9,298 nt of DNA, taken from positions 1-9,298 of the forward strand of contig JAFGKO010000153.1 in the NCBI GenBank assembly GCA_016928525.1, given 5' to 3'. The position numbers were made by a program, and so were the translations under genes. A model generated the notes under the pieces. It made no database searches. It was given only the letters and a program-made list of their open reading frames with translations, and was not told the origin of the DNA. The number at the start of each line of letters is the position of its first letter. The first letter of the stretch is position 1. This stretch comes from Anaerolineales bacterium. Lineage in GTDB: Bacteria > Chloroflexota > Anaerolineae > Anaerolineales > Villigracilaceae. Positions 1 through 7,773 of this stretch are shown piece by piece.

Positions 1-1
1 C

Positions 2-166
2 CAGGACACGCCCCCCGAGGTCGGCAAGAAGGTCAAACTGGGCCGGCTCTGGTTCGAGATCACCGACGTGCAAGACCTGCTGCCCCCTCAGGGAGACTTC
101 GCCTACCTGCACGCCACCTGCCGACCGATCGAGAAAGAAAAAGAGCAAGAGAGCCACCCCGCGTGA
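2..166 (+). CDS. C-terminal end of an unrecognised GC-rich gene (5' end outside window)
   Basis: An open frame enters from the left edge (codons in phase with base 2) and stops at TGA 164-166, giving the last 54 residues of a protein. The visible part includes GRLWFEITDVQDLLPP followed by a charged tail rich in Glu and Lys (EKEKEQE), so the extreme C-terminus is probably solvent-exposed and disordered. I do not recognise the family. The strong GC bias at third positions (gac, ctg, ccc, gcc, acc) is typical of a real gene in a GC-rich genome and contrasts with the AT-richer hsd operon that follows. It therefore probably belongs to the host backbone flanking the island. There is no start codon in the window, and no functional claim is possible. 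Confidence 0.6.
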   Translation, partial: QDTPPEVGKKVKLGRLWFEITDVQDLLPPQGDFAYLHATCRPIEKEKEQESHPA

Positions 167-182
167 GGCCGTCCGCGCGGGG
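157..182 (+). terminator. Short GC hairpin over the stop codon of the left gene
   Basis: CCCCGCG (157-163) can pair with CGCGGGG (176-182) around a 12-base loop that contains the TGA stop. There is no T-run after it, so it is not a canonical intrinsic terminator. It may be a weak or factor-dependent terminator or an mRNA 3'-end stabiliser. Confidence 0.25.
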
Positions 183-241
183 CGGAGTGCATCCGGACTC
201 TCCAGCGTTGAGAGGTCGTATTCGCTTGACGTTGCTGTCTG

Positions 242-288
242 AACCAGCCGGCGCCAGGAGCTGATCGAAGCATGGCGACCGGCTGGTT
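242..288 (+). terminator. Strong hairpin between the left gene and the hsd operon
   Basis: AACCAGCCGG (242-251) is an exact reverse complement of CCGGCTGGTT (279-288). An inner GCCA/TGGC pairing (253-256 with 273-276) extends the stem across a small bulge, leaving a loop of about 16 bases. Only TTT follows the stem, so this is a plausible but imperfect transcription terminator separating the upstream gene from the hsd promoter. It could instead be a footprint of a lost element. Confidence 0.4.
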
Positions 289-337
289 TGTATGTGGACG
301 ATAGAAGCCTTACTCAATTGTTAAGCATGGTCCTTAC

Positions 338-352
338 TTGACAAGCCGTCAA
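338..352. promoter_or_regulatory. Palindrome TTGAC-N5-GTCAA overlapping the promoter
   Basis: TTGAC (338-342) and GTCAA (348-352) form a perfect 5-bp inverted repeat with a 5-base centre, covering the -35 hexamer and part of the spacer. The position is what is expected of a repressor or activator operator. No regulator gene is present in the window, so the binding protein is unknown and the match could be chance. Confidence 0.3.
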
Positions 353-363
353 AGACGTATAAT
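338..363 (+). promoter_or_regulatory. Candidate promoter of the hsd operon with a short spacer
   Basis: A perfect TTGACA (338-343) and a perfect TATAAT (358-363) lie just upstream of hsdM, but only 14 bases separate them instead of the usual 16-18. A start site around 370 would give a leader of about 55 bases before the hsdM ATG at 424. Two exact consensus hexamers are unlikely to be chance in this position. The poor spacing suggests either weak constitutive activity, activator dependence, or use of the -10 with a different upstream contact. Confidence 0.5.
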
Positions 364-410
364 CTCAAGCGAGTGTTGCGCTTGTATGTGCATCGCTATC
401 CATCTCAAAC

Positions 411-414
411 AGGA
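411..414 (+). promoter_or_regulatory. Ribosome binding site that fixes the hsdM start
   Basis: AGGA lies 9 bases before ATG 424. The alternative in-frame GTG at 373 has no Shine-Dalgarno and lies only 10 bases after the -10 box, at or before the predicted transcription start, so it cannot be the start if this promoter is used. Confidence 0.5.
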
Positions 415-423
415 CTATCATTC

Positions 424-2496
424 ATGAATAATCTCCAAGACAAGATTGATCTGATTTGGAACCTTGCCAACCTCCTGCGTGGCGACTATCAGCAACGCGA
501 AAATGCGGATGTCATCCTGCCCCTGGTGGTATTGCGCCGCCTCGACCAATTCATGGCACCCACCCGCGCCGCCGTACGCAAAGCCTATAACGATTATTCA
601 GGCAAGCTAGGAAATCTTGATAGCGTGCTGGCCGCTGCAGCAGGCGGTTCGCTGGTGTATAACTATTCCGAATTCGATTGGGACACCTTACTCAACGCAT
701 CAGGCGACTTGCCACAAAACCTGATCCACTATTTCAACAGTTTTAGTCCAGAGGTGCAGGACATTATTGAGAAGTTCGATTTCCGGCGACAGATCTCGCG
801 CTTGCAGTCAGCCAATTTGCTATACAAGCTGCTCGAAGCCTTCAAAAATGTCGATTTGCACCCCGATGTCATCGAACCGCACGATATGGGTTATATCTTT
901 GAAGACCTGATCCGCCGCTTTAACGAACAGGACAACCAGACGGCAGGGGAGCACTTCACGCCACGTGAGGTGATTGAGTTAATGGTAGATTTACTGCTGA
1001 GTGAAAACCCTGAAGCCTTCTTGGGACCTGATAAAATCGTCGAGATTTTCGACCCGGCCTGTGGAACGGGTGGAATGCTTTCCGAAGGCAAAAAGGGCGT
1101 CACCAAAAATCACGGGCAGAACTCAAGTCAGGTGTACTTATTTGGGCAGGAGATCAACCCGACCGCCTTTGCAGTTGCCAAAGCCGACCTGCTCCTCAAG
1201 GGCGAAGATCCGCGCCGCCTGGTGTTCGGTAACAGTTTCAGCGAAGACGGACATGCCGGGAAACGCTTCCGTTTGATGCTCTCCAATCCACCTTTTGGTG
1301 TAGAGTGGAAGAAGGTGGAATATATCATCCGCAACGAGTATGAAGCCAAAGGGTATGACGGGCGCTTTGGGGCGGGCCTGCCACGCATCACCGATGGCTC
1401 TTTCCTGTTTCTGCAACACATGCTCGCCAAGCGCATGGAGGACGCCACCGGCAGCCGCATCGCCATTATCTTTAACGGTTCACCGCTCTTCACCGGAGAT
1501 GCAGGCAGTGGGGAGAGTGAAATTCGGCGCTGGATTATCGAGAACGATTGGCTGGAAGGCATTGTGGCCTTGCCCGACCAAATGTTTTACAACACCGGCA
1601 TCAGCACCTACATCTGGATTGTGACCAACCGCAAGAGCGAGCGTCGCAGGGGCAAGGTGCAGTTAATCAACGCTACCGATGCTAATTTCTGGGAGTTGAT
1701 GACACCCAAAAGCCTGGGCAGCAAACGTCATCGCATCAACCCCGAACAACGCCAACGGATTGTGGATTTGTACAAAGCCATGCAGCCGGACGAGCATTGC
1801 CGCATCTTCGAGAACGCTGACTTTGGCTACCGGCGCATCCGTGTGGAGCGCCCTCTGCGGCTAAATTTCCATGCCACGCCGGAACGTATCGAGCAGGTCA
1901 AAGAACAAAGTGCTTTCCAGACGCTGACCGAAAGTAAGAAAAAGAACGAGACAGAAAAGGCCGCCGCCCGCGCTGAAGGCGAAAAACTTCAGCAAGCCAT
2001 CTTACAGGCCTTACAAAAACTCTCCTCAGCAAAGAGTACCCAGCCGGCTGAGTACCTACACTGGTTGGATAAAGCGCTCAAACCACTGAAATTGAAAGAG
2101 CCATTGCGCAAAGCCATCCTGACCACCCTGACCGAGCGCGATGAGACTGCCGATCCCGTGCCGGACAAAAAGGGTGGCTGGGAGCCTGATACCGACTTGC
2201 GCGACCACGAGAATGTGCCGCTCAAATACGCACCCTCGGTGTACGATGAAAACGTGCCCCTCAGAGAAAATGTGTATACCTACTTCGAGCGTGAAGTCAA
2301 GCAATACATTGCAGACGCCTGGGTAGACGAAGCCTACCACGACGCGCAGGATGGCAAAGTAGGCGTGGTAGGCTACGAAATCAATTTCAATCGCTATTTC
2401 TACAAGTATACTCCGCCACCGCATCCCGACGAACTATCGCGGTTGATTGAAGCAAAAGAACAGGAAATTGCCGAATTACTGCGAGCACGCCGATGA
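424..2496 (+). CDS. hsdM: Type I R-M system DNA methyltransferase subunit HsdM
   Basis: This is the N6-adenine DNA methyltransferase of a type I R-M system. With HsdS as M2S it methylates the host's recognition sites from AdoMet, and it is also part of the restriction complex. The protein is 690 residues from ATG 424. An N-terminal HsdM_N-type helical domain begins MNNLQDKIDLIWNLANLLRG and includes LPLVVLRRLDQ. GEHFTPREV (175-183) then leads into the methyltransferase fold. The AdoMet-binding motif I is DPACGTGG (210-217), the acidic ribose contact is probably E243 in FGQEINP, and the catalytic motif IV is NPPF (288-291). A Lys/Glu-rich coiled-coil stretch (about 488-540) and a C-terminal region ending in FNRYFYKYTPPPHP and a short helix follow. 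This is longer than the EcoKI-type HsdM (about 530 residues) but typical of HsdM with an extended C-terminus. All key residues are intact. The stop overlaps the hsdS start (ATGA), indicating translational coupling. Confidence 0.96.
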   Translation: MNNLQDKIDLIWNLANLLRGDYQQRENADVILPLVVLRRLDQFMAPTRAAVRKAYNDYSGKLGNLDSVLAAAAGGSLVYNYSEFDWDTLLNASGDLPQNLIHYFNSFSPEVQDIIEKFDFRRQISRLQSANLLYKLLEAFKNVDLHPDVIEPHDMGYIFEDLIRRFNEQDNQTAGEHFTPREVIELMVDLLLSENPEAFLGPDKIVEIFDPACGTGGMLSEGKKGVTKNHGQNSSQVYLFGQEINPTAFAVAKADLLLKGEDPRRLVFGNSFSEDGHAGKRFRLMLSNPPFGVEWKKVEYIIRNEYEAKGYDGRFGAGLPRITDGSFLFLQHMLAKRMEDATGSRIAIIFNGSPLFTGDAGSGESEIRRWIIENDWLEGIVALPDQMFYNTGISTYIWIVTNRKSERRRGKVQLINATDANFWELMTPKSLGSKRHRINPEQRQRIVDLYKAMQPDEHCRIFENADFGYRRIRVERPLRLNFHATPERIEQVKEQSAFQTLTESKKKNETEKAAARAEGEKLQQAILQALQKLSSAKSTQPAEYLHWLDKALKPLKLKEPLRKAILTTLTERDETADPVPDKKGGWEPDTDLRDHENVPLKYAPSVYDENVPLRENVYTYFEREVKQYIADAWVDEAYHDAQDGKVGVVGYEINFNRYFYKYTPPPHPDELSRLIEAKEQEIAELLRARR

Positions 2497-3812
2497 CATC
2501 ATATAAGCCGTATTCCGTGTACAAACCTTCTACTATCGAGTGGCTCGGCGATGTACCAGAACACTGGCAGCTACGACGGCTCAAATTCGTTGCCCCTCTT
2601 GTGACATCAAAATTGAACGAAAAGCCCGCCGATAGAATCTATCTTGGGCTTGAAAATATCGAGTCAGGTACAGGACGTTTATTGATTGATTCACCTACTG
2701 AAAACGTAGAAAGTTCCGTAACAGTTTTTCAAACAGGCGATGTCCTCTTTGGAAAGCTCCGTCCTTATCTTGCAAAAGTCGTACACGCAGACTTTGAGGG
2801 GGTATGCACCAGCGAACTGATGGTGTTACGCCCAATTCGTGACCTAGTTCACAATAGATTTCTGTTTTACTTCATGCTTTCGCATGGTTTCATAAGTGTT
2901 GTTGATTCCATGACCTACGGCGCAAAAATGCCTCGAGCCAATCCAAACCACGTGAGCAACTTATTAGCCTCTTTGCCCTCTCTGCCCGAACAACGTGCCA
3001 TCGCAGTTTTCCTTGATCGGGAAACAGCGCATATAGACGCCCTCATCACCAAGAAACGTGAGTTGATTGACTTGCTTGAACGACAACGCACAGCCATCAT
3101 CAGCCACACCGTCACCAAAGGGCTGGATCCCGACGCGCCAATGAAGCATAGTGGAGTGGAATGGATAGGGAATGTGCCGGAACATTGGAAAGTATTTAAA
3201 CTCAAGTGGATTGTTCGTAAAATTGGCAGCGGAAAAACGCCAAAAGGCGGTGGGGATAATTATGTGCCGTCTGGGGTATTTTTTCTGCGCAGCCAGAATG
3301 TTCATTTCACGGGCTTACGCTTGGACGATGTGGTTTATATCACTGAAGATACTGATGCAGAAATGACATCTTCTAGAGTCTTTGGAAATGATGTCTTACT
3401 TAATATAACAGGAGCATCATTGGGGCGGTGTTCACTAGTGCCAAGTAACTTTCCGCCAGCGAATGTCAATCAGCATGTATGCATTATCCGGGCACATCTC
3501 AATAAACTGCTACCAAGATTACTCAACTATGCACTTATGTCCTATGCAATGCAATTTCAGATATTTGCCAATGAAGATGGTATCTCACGTGAAGGGTTAA
3601 ATTTTCAAGCGATTAGCAATATGCTTATAGCTCTGCCCATAAACATTAATGAGCAAAATGAATTGTGCGATTTTCTTGATGGCGAAACCGCTCGAATCGA
3701 TAGGTTAACAGTACAAATAACAGAAAGCATCAGCCTTTTAGAAAAACAACGCACAGCGCTCATTTCAGCGGCAGTGACGGGCAAAATTGATGTGCGTCTA
3801 CAAGGACAGTAA
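2493..3812 (+). CDS. hsdS: Type I R-M system specificity subunit HsdS
   Basis: HsdS is the DNA-recognition subunit that gives both methylation and cleavage their bipartite target. The 439-residue protein has the standard two-fold layout. The first half opens with IEWLGDVPEHW (15-25), followed by target-recognition domain 1, which contains YLGLENIESGTGRL and GDVLFGKLRPYLAK. A conserved helix follows from E166 (EQRAIAVFLDRETAHID). The second half repeats the pattern: VEWIGNVPEHW (222-232), target-recognition domain 2 with GSGKTP and LRSQNV, and a second conserved helix from E387 (EQNELCDFLDGETARID). The two helices are coiled-coil spacers that set the distance between the half-sites. The start overlaps the hsdM stop by 4 bases, and no strong Shine-Dalgarno precedes it. 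Recognition-domain DNA, especially the second, is AT-richer than hsdM, as is common for frequently exchanged domains. The target sequence cannot be read from the protein by eye. Confidence 0.96.
   Translation: MTSYKPYSVYKPSTIEWLGDVPEHWQLRRLKFVAPLVTSKLNEKPADRIYLGLENIESGTGRLLIDSPTENVESSVTVFQTGDVLFGKLRPYLAKVVHADFEGVCTSELMVLRPIRDLVHNRFLFYFMLSHGFISVVDSMTYGAKMPRANPNHVSNLLASLPSLPEQRAIAVFLDRETAHIDALITKKRELIDLLERQRTAIISHTVTKGLDPDAPMKHSGVEWIGNVPEHWKVFKLKWIVRKIGSGKTPKGGGDNYVPSGVFFLRSQNVHFTGLRLDDVVYITEDTDAEMTSSRVFGNDVLLNITGASLGRCSLVPSNFPPANVNQHVCIIRAHLNKLLPRLLNYALMSYAMQFQIFANEDGISREGLNFQAISNMLIALPININEQNELCDFLDGETARIDRLTVQITESISLLEKQRTALISAAVTGKIDVRLQGQ
2988..3131 (+). repeat. HsdS conserved region, copy 1
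   Basis: This encodes residues 166-213 (EQRAIAVFLDRETAHID through LLERQRTAI). It is repeated 663 bases downstream (221 codons, in frame) at 3651-3794. The clearest DNA identity is ACAACGCACAGC at 3083-3094. Confidence 0.7.
3651..3794 (+). repeat. HsdS conserved region, copy 2
   Basis: This encodes residues 387-434 (EQNELCDFLDGETARID through LLEKQRTAL), matching copy 1 at 2988-3131. ACAACGCACAGC recurs exactly at 3746-3757. Such repeats allow in-frame exchange or loss of a recognition domain. Confidence 0.7.
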
Positions 3813-3818
3813 AACATT

Positions 3819-4796
3819 ATGTCGAGACTTGATGACCTGATTGACCTCATCCAAACCACCAACGAAGTGTATTTCATCACTGCGCCAGGACGGGTACGCA
3901 CGGCGTATATCCTCGTGGACGACATTGTCGAACTCGCGCTAAAAACTTTTTTACAAGAGCAGGCGCTAAAGCAACGCGATGATTGCCTGACAGCATTAGA
4001 AAAAGCAAGGTGGATAACGACTGACAAACACCGAAGTAGCTTAAAACGCTATTTCGAAGAAGAAATTAATGAAGATGAGATATGTGCAAATCTTGGGCAC
4101 AACTCCACTACTGCACCTGATGATTTCAAAAACATCATTGCTCCCTATCCCATGATTCGCCATTGGAGTGCGAATGATCCAAACGCTTTTGTGACTTTCG
4201 ATAATGATATAGTAGAAGTCAAACCTTTTTTTACAACACCAACAGGGGCATCCAACCACATAGCAATTACCTTATTGGATGAAGCACTGTCGCGACATAA
4301 GACACGCAACCAGTTTTACCATGACCATCATCAATCAGGTTTAACGATTGATGATGATAAATGCTTAACCGCTTTATGTGCTATGTACGATTTGATAGCA
4401 TTGCTTTTTCCCGAGTTCATGTCCCATATTCAACAAGTAAAATACAAAATAGTCCGCTGCCAAATTGGCGTTTTGCGACTCAAATTAGCAGCACATGGAG
4501 CTCAAGACTTAAAAGGGCCGTATAACAAAGCTTTGGAACAATTCGAAAAAGGGTTCCAGATCAACAGATGGTCCGAAAACTTCGAACATAGCGTCTTGCA
4601 CACAATTAGTGAAAACTTCTTTATAGCATTGCGACAACAACTACGTGAAGCGATTGCCCAAAGACAACGTAAAGTAGATAAAATCAATCAAATGCATAGT
4701 CCAAATGCAACGCGACGTGCCGAAGCAGAAATTGCCCAACGTGCAATAGTTACTCTAAATCAGCAATTGGCAGATATAGAAGCCTTAATCAATTAG
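3819..4796 (+). CDS. HEPN-like protein of unknown function embedded in the hsd operon
   Basis: This 325-residue protein is not a known R-M subunit. What is seen: an N-terminal helix with acidic residues (ILVDDIVELALKTFL, about 31-45); then, at 163-168, R-N-Q-F-Y-H followed by DHHQSGLTIDDDKCLTALCAMYDLIALLF. R-N-x3-H fits the Rx4-6H active-site motif of HEPN RNases, which prefers a polar residue after the Arg, and the acidic N-terminal helix fits the other half of that fold. The C-terminal third (about 210-325) is helical, with a Gln/Arg/Glu-rich coiled-coil end. There is no Walker A, signal peptide or membrane segment, so it is probably cytoplasmic. AAGGA lies 12 bases before ATG 3819. The gene starts 6 bases after hsdS and ends 2 bases before hsdR, so it is co-expressed with them. 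Its DNA is clearly AT-richer than hsdM and hsdR. HEPN proteins are frequent in defence loci, including PrrC in an hsd operon. RNase or growth-arrest activity is inferred; a structural or inhibitor role is also possible. Confidence 0.75.
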   Translation: MSRLDDLIDLIQTTNEVYFITAPGRVRTAYILVDDIVELALKTFLQEQALKQRDDCLTALEKARWITTDKHRSSLKRYFEEEINEDEICANLGHNSTTAPDDFKNIIAPYPMIRHWSANDPNAFVTFDNDIVEVKPFFTTPTGASNHIAITLLDEALSRHKTRNQFYHDHHQSGLTIDDDKCLTALCAMYDLIALLFPEFMSHIQQVKYKIVRCQIGVLRLKLAAHGAQDLKGPYNKALEQFEKGFQINRWSENFEHSVLHTISENFFIALRQQLREAIAQRQRKVDKINQMHSPNATRRAEAEIAQRAIVTLNQQLADIEALIN

Positions 4797-4798
4797 AT

Positions 4799-7768
4799 AT
4801 GGACATATCAGAACACGCCTTCGAAACTTATATCACCGAACATCTCAAAGACATCCATGACTATCGTCTGCGTGAAAGCAAAACGCATTACGATGAAGCG
4901 ACATGCCTGGATTGGGAGCTGCTGCTCGAATTCATCACCGCCACCCAGCCCCAAACCTGGGAAGATTTAGCCCGGCAACATGGCGCGCTGGTCAAGGATA
5001 AATTCATCCGGCGGCTGGTCAAAGAAGTCGAACGCCGCGGCACATTGGACGTGTTGCGGCGCGGCGTCAAGGATTCGGGATGTTATTTCCAACTGGCCTA
5101 TTTCGCACCTGCCACCACGCTCAATCCCGAACACCAGATGCTCTACGGCAAAAACATCCTTTCGGTCATGCGTCAGTGCCATTACAGCGCCGTCGAAACC
5201 AAAGATGCATTGGACATGGTTATCTTTCTGAATGGCTTGCCCATCTTCACCCTTGAGCTCAAGAACAAACAGACCGGGCAAACAGTGGCCAATGCTCGCC
5301 AACAATACGCCAAAGACCGCGATCCTAAGAGCGAGCCACTACTGCAATTCAAACGCTGTCTGGCACATTTTGCGGTGGATGATGACGATGTGTTCATGAC
5401 CACCCGACTGGAAGGAACACGCACCCGCTTTCTGCCTTTCAACCGCGGCAACGATGGCGCAGCGGGCAACCCGCCCAACCCGAATGGCTACGCCAGCGCC
5501 TATCTGTGGGAAGATGTGTTCGCCCCTGCCAGCGTGCTTGAACTCGTCGGCAGTTTTATCCATGTGGAAAACGGTGACCAACCCGTCCGGATGATTTTCC
5601 CCCGCTACCACCAGCGCGACGCAGTACAGTGCCTTGTAACGCACGCCCGCGAGCATGGGGCAGGGCAAAATTACCTTATCGAACACAGCGCAGGCAGCGG
5701 CAAAAGCAATACCATCGCCTGGCTGGCACACCGCCTGGCCTCACTGCATAACGCCCGGAACCAGCGCGTGTTCAGTTCGGTCATCATCATCACCGACCGG
5801 CGCATCCTCGATAAACAACTGCAAAACACCGTACGTCAGTTCGAACAGGTGCCGGGCATTGTCAACGTCATTGACCAGGACAGTGCCCAACTCGCCGACG
5901 TCCTCAACAGCGGCGCGGACATTATCGTCAGCACCCTACAAAAATTTCCTTTTGTGCTGGATAAAGTCCAAACCAGTCCCGGACGCACCTTTGCCGTCAT
6001 CGTGGACGAGGCCCACTCTTCGCAGACCAGCGAAGCCAATATAAAACTCAAAGACGTCCTGCGCGCCGAAAGCCTGGAAGAAGCAGAACAGACGGATAGT
6101 GAAACCGAAGCCGCTGAACCGACGGGCGAAGACCTCATCAACCAGAGTATGGCGGCGCGCGGGCACCAACCCAACCTGAGCTTCTTTGCCTTCACCGCCA
6201 CCCCTAAGCAAAAGACGCTTGAGCTGTTTGGTATCGAACAGCCCGATGGCTCTTTCCGACCGTTTCATCTCTATACCATGCGGCAGGCGATTGACGAAGG
6301 TTTCATTCTGGACGTTTTGCAGAACTACACTACCTTTGGAACCTACTTCAACCTGCTCAAAAAAGCTGCCGATGATCCGCGCATCGAAAAAGGCAAAGCT
6401 TTCAGCTTGCTCAAACGCTATGTAAACCTGCATCAATTCACCATTGTCCGCAAAACCACTCTGATGGTGGAGCACTTCTGGGAGACCTCACGGCACAAGA
6501 TCCCAGATACCAATGGCGTTGGGCAAGCCAAAGCAATGGTGGTCACTGCCAGTCGCCTGCATGCCGTGCTATACAAACAAGCCTTTGATGCGTATCTCAA
6601 AAAACAGGGCTATCCCATCAAGGCGTTAGTAGCGTTCTCCGGAACGGTCAAGTACCACAATCTGGACTACACCGAAGCGCAAATGAATGGCTTTTCCGAA
6701 AAGCAAACTGCCGAGCAATTCAAAAAGCCGGAATACCGCTTCCTGATCGTCGCTGAAAAATTCCAAACCGGCTTCGACCAGCCGCTCTTGCACACAATGT
6801 ACGTGGACAGAAAACTGGCAGGCGTTCACGCCGTGCAAACGCTCAGCCGCCTCAATCGCATCCATCCACGCAAGGCCGACACAATGATACTGGACTTTGT
6901 CAACCGTGCTGAAGATATTGAAAAGTCCTTTGGACCCTACTTCGAAGCCACCATCCTGAGCGGAGCCACCGATCCGAACAAACTCTACGACCTGCAAGCC
7001 AAACTGGCAGATTTTAACTTGTACACACCTGAACAGGTTGCCGAAATTGCCGAACTCTATCTGCGCAAAGGCGAAAAAGCGGCCAAACTACAGCCCCTAT
7101 TGCGTGCAGTGGTCGAACGCTATAAATACATCGCCGAGGTCGAGGAGCGTATCCGTTTCAAGCACGTCTTGCGCTCCTATGTCAATGTATACGCATTCCT
7201 CTCACAAGTCATCACCTTCCGCGATGCCGATTTGGAGCGGCTCCATCTCTTTGCCCGCCTGCTGATGCGCGCCCTGCCGCAAGAGAAGGAATACAATCCG
7301 CTGGCGGTGCATGAGTTGGTGGATTTGGAGAGCTACCGCATCCAACAGATCTTCAGCGGTGCGATTAAACTCAAGCGCGGCGAGGGTCAACTCAGGCCGC
7401 TGTCAGACCTGGAAGAAGATGCAATAGCCGACCCAGAAAAAGCCGCCCTCTCGCAAATCATCCAGGAAATCAACGAACGCTTTGGCACCGAATTTACCGA
7501 AGCCGATCGCGTCTTCTTCGCCGAACTAAAAACCAGGTTGGTATCCAATGACAGCTTGCAAGCCAGCGCAAAAGCCAATTCGCGCGAAAGCGTGCGTCTT
7601 CTACACAATGCGCTCTTCGATGCCGTTTTACAAACCATGATCGACAGCAACTTCGAGATGTTCAAGCGCATCAACGACAATGAGGATTTTGGGCGCGTTG
7701 TGCGCGAGAAGATATTTGAGCAGGTGTATCAAGAACTGTTGGAGAAGTTTGGAGTAAAATCGCAGTAA
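4799..7768 (+). CDS. hsdR: Type I R-M system endonuclease and translocase subunit HsdR
   Basis: HsdR is the ATP-dependent DNA translocase and nuclease that joins HsdM and HsdS to pull and cut unmodified DNA. The 989-residue protein is of normal length. The N-terminal HSDR_N nuclease has a PD-(D/E)xK signature: D139 in ALDMVIF and E153-L-K155 in LELKNK. From memory, this is the same 14-residue D-to-E spacing as in EcoR124I. The superfamily 2 motor follows, with Walker A SAGSGKS (K302), DEAH 403-406, motif III TAT 466-468, motif V FQTGFDQP (655-662) and motif VI QTLSRLNR (680-687). An acidic low-complexity stretch (EEAEQTDSETEAAE) follows DEAH. The C-terminal third is helical, as expected for the region that docks on the methyltransferase. 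No inactivating change is seen. There is no clear Shine-Dalgarno before ATG 4799, which lies 2 bases after the upstream stop, so translation probably depends on re-initiation from the HEPN-like gene. Confidence 0.96.
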   Translation: MDISEHAFETYITEHLKDIHDYRLRESKTHYDEATCLDWELLLEFITATQPQTWEDLARQHGALVKDKFIRRLVKEVERRGTLDVLRRGVKDSGCYFQLAYFAPATTLNPEHQMLYGKNILSVMRQCHYSAVETKDALDMVIFLNGLPIFTLELKNKQTGQTVANARQQYAKDRDPKSEPLLQFKRCLAHFAVDDDDVFMTTRLEGTRTRFLPFNRGNDGAAGNPPNPNGYASAYLWEDVFAPASVLELVGSFIHVENGDQPVRMIFPRYHQRDAVQCLVTHAREHGAGQNYLIEHSAGSGKSNTIAWLAHRLASLHNARNQRVFSSVIIITDRRILDKQLQNTVRQFEQVPGIVNVIDQDSAQLADVLNSGADIIVSTLQKFPFVLDKVQTSPGRTFAVIVDEAHSSQTSEANIKLKDVLRAESLEEAEQTDSETEAAEPTGEDLINQSMAARGHQPNLSFFAFTATPKQKTLELFGIEQPDGSFRPFHLYTMRQAIDEGFILDVLQNYTTFGTYFNLLKKAADDPRIEKGKAFSLLKRYVNLHQFTIVRKTTLMVEHFWETSRHKIPDTNGVGQAKAMVVTASRLHAVLYKQAFDAYLKKQGYPIKALVAFSGTVKYHNLDYTEAQMNGFSEKQTAEQFKKPEYRFLIVAEKFQTGFDQPLLHTMYVDRKLAGVHAVQTLSRLNRIHPRKADTMILDFVNRAEDIEKSFGPYFEATILSGATDPNKLYDLQAKLADFNLYTPEQVAEIAELYLRKGEKAAKLQPLLRAVVERYKYIAEVEERIRFKHVLRSYVNVYAFLSQVITFRDADLERLHLFARLLMRALPQEKEYNPLAVHELVDLESYRIQQIFSGAIKLKRGEGQLRPLSDLEEDAIADPEKAALSQIIQEINERFGTEFTEADRVFFAELKTRLVSNDSLQASAKANSRESVRLLHNALFDAVLQTMIDSNFEMFKRINDNEDFGRVVREKIFEQVYQELLEKFGVKSQ

Positions 7769-7773
7769 TCTGC

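Noticed and set aside
60..317. 85-residue antisense frame near the left edge
   Set aside because: It overlaps the better-supported partial gene 2-166 and the hairpin at 242-288; its Arg/Ser-rich composition is typical of an antisense shadow.
373..423. GTG at 373 as the hsdM start, adding 17 residues
   Set aside because: It lies 10 bases after the -10 box with no ribosome binding site. ATG 424 has AGGA 9 bases upstream and gives the usual HsdM N-terminus.
3819..4796. Possible ABC-ATPase as in PrrC or RloC
   Set aside because: There is no Walker A (GxxxxGK[ST]), signature or Walker B motif anywhere in the 325 residues, so it is not a direct PrrC or RloC homologue.
5936..6475. 179-residue antisense frame in hsdR
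   Set aside because: It lies wholly inside hsdR, whose helicase motifs across the same bases are intact; it has no recognisable motif of its own.
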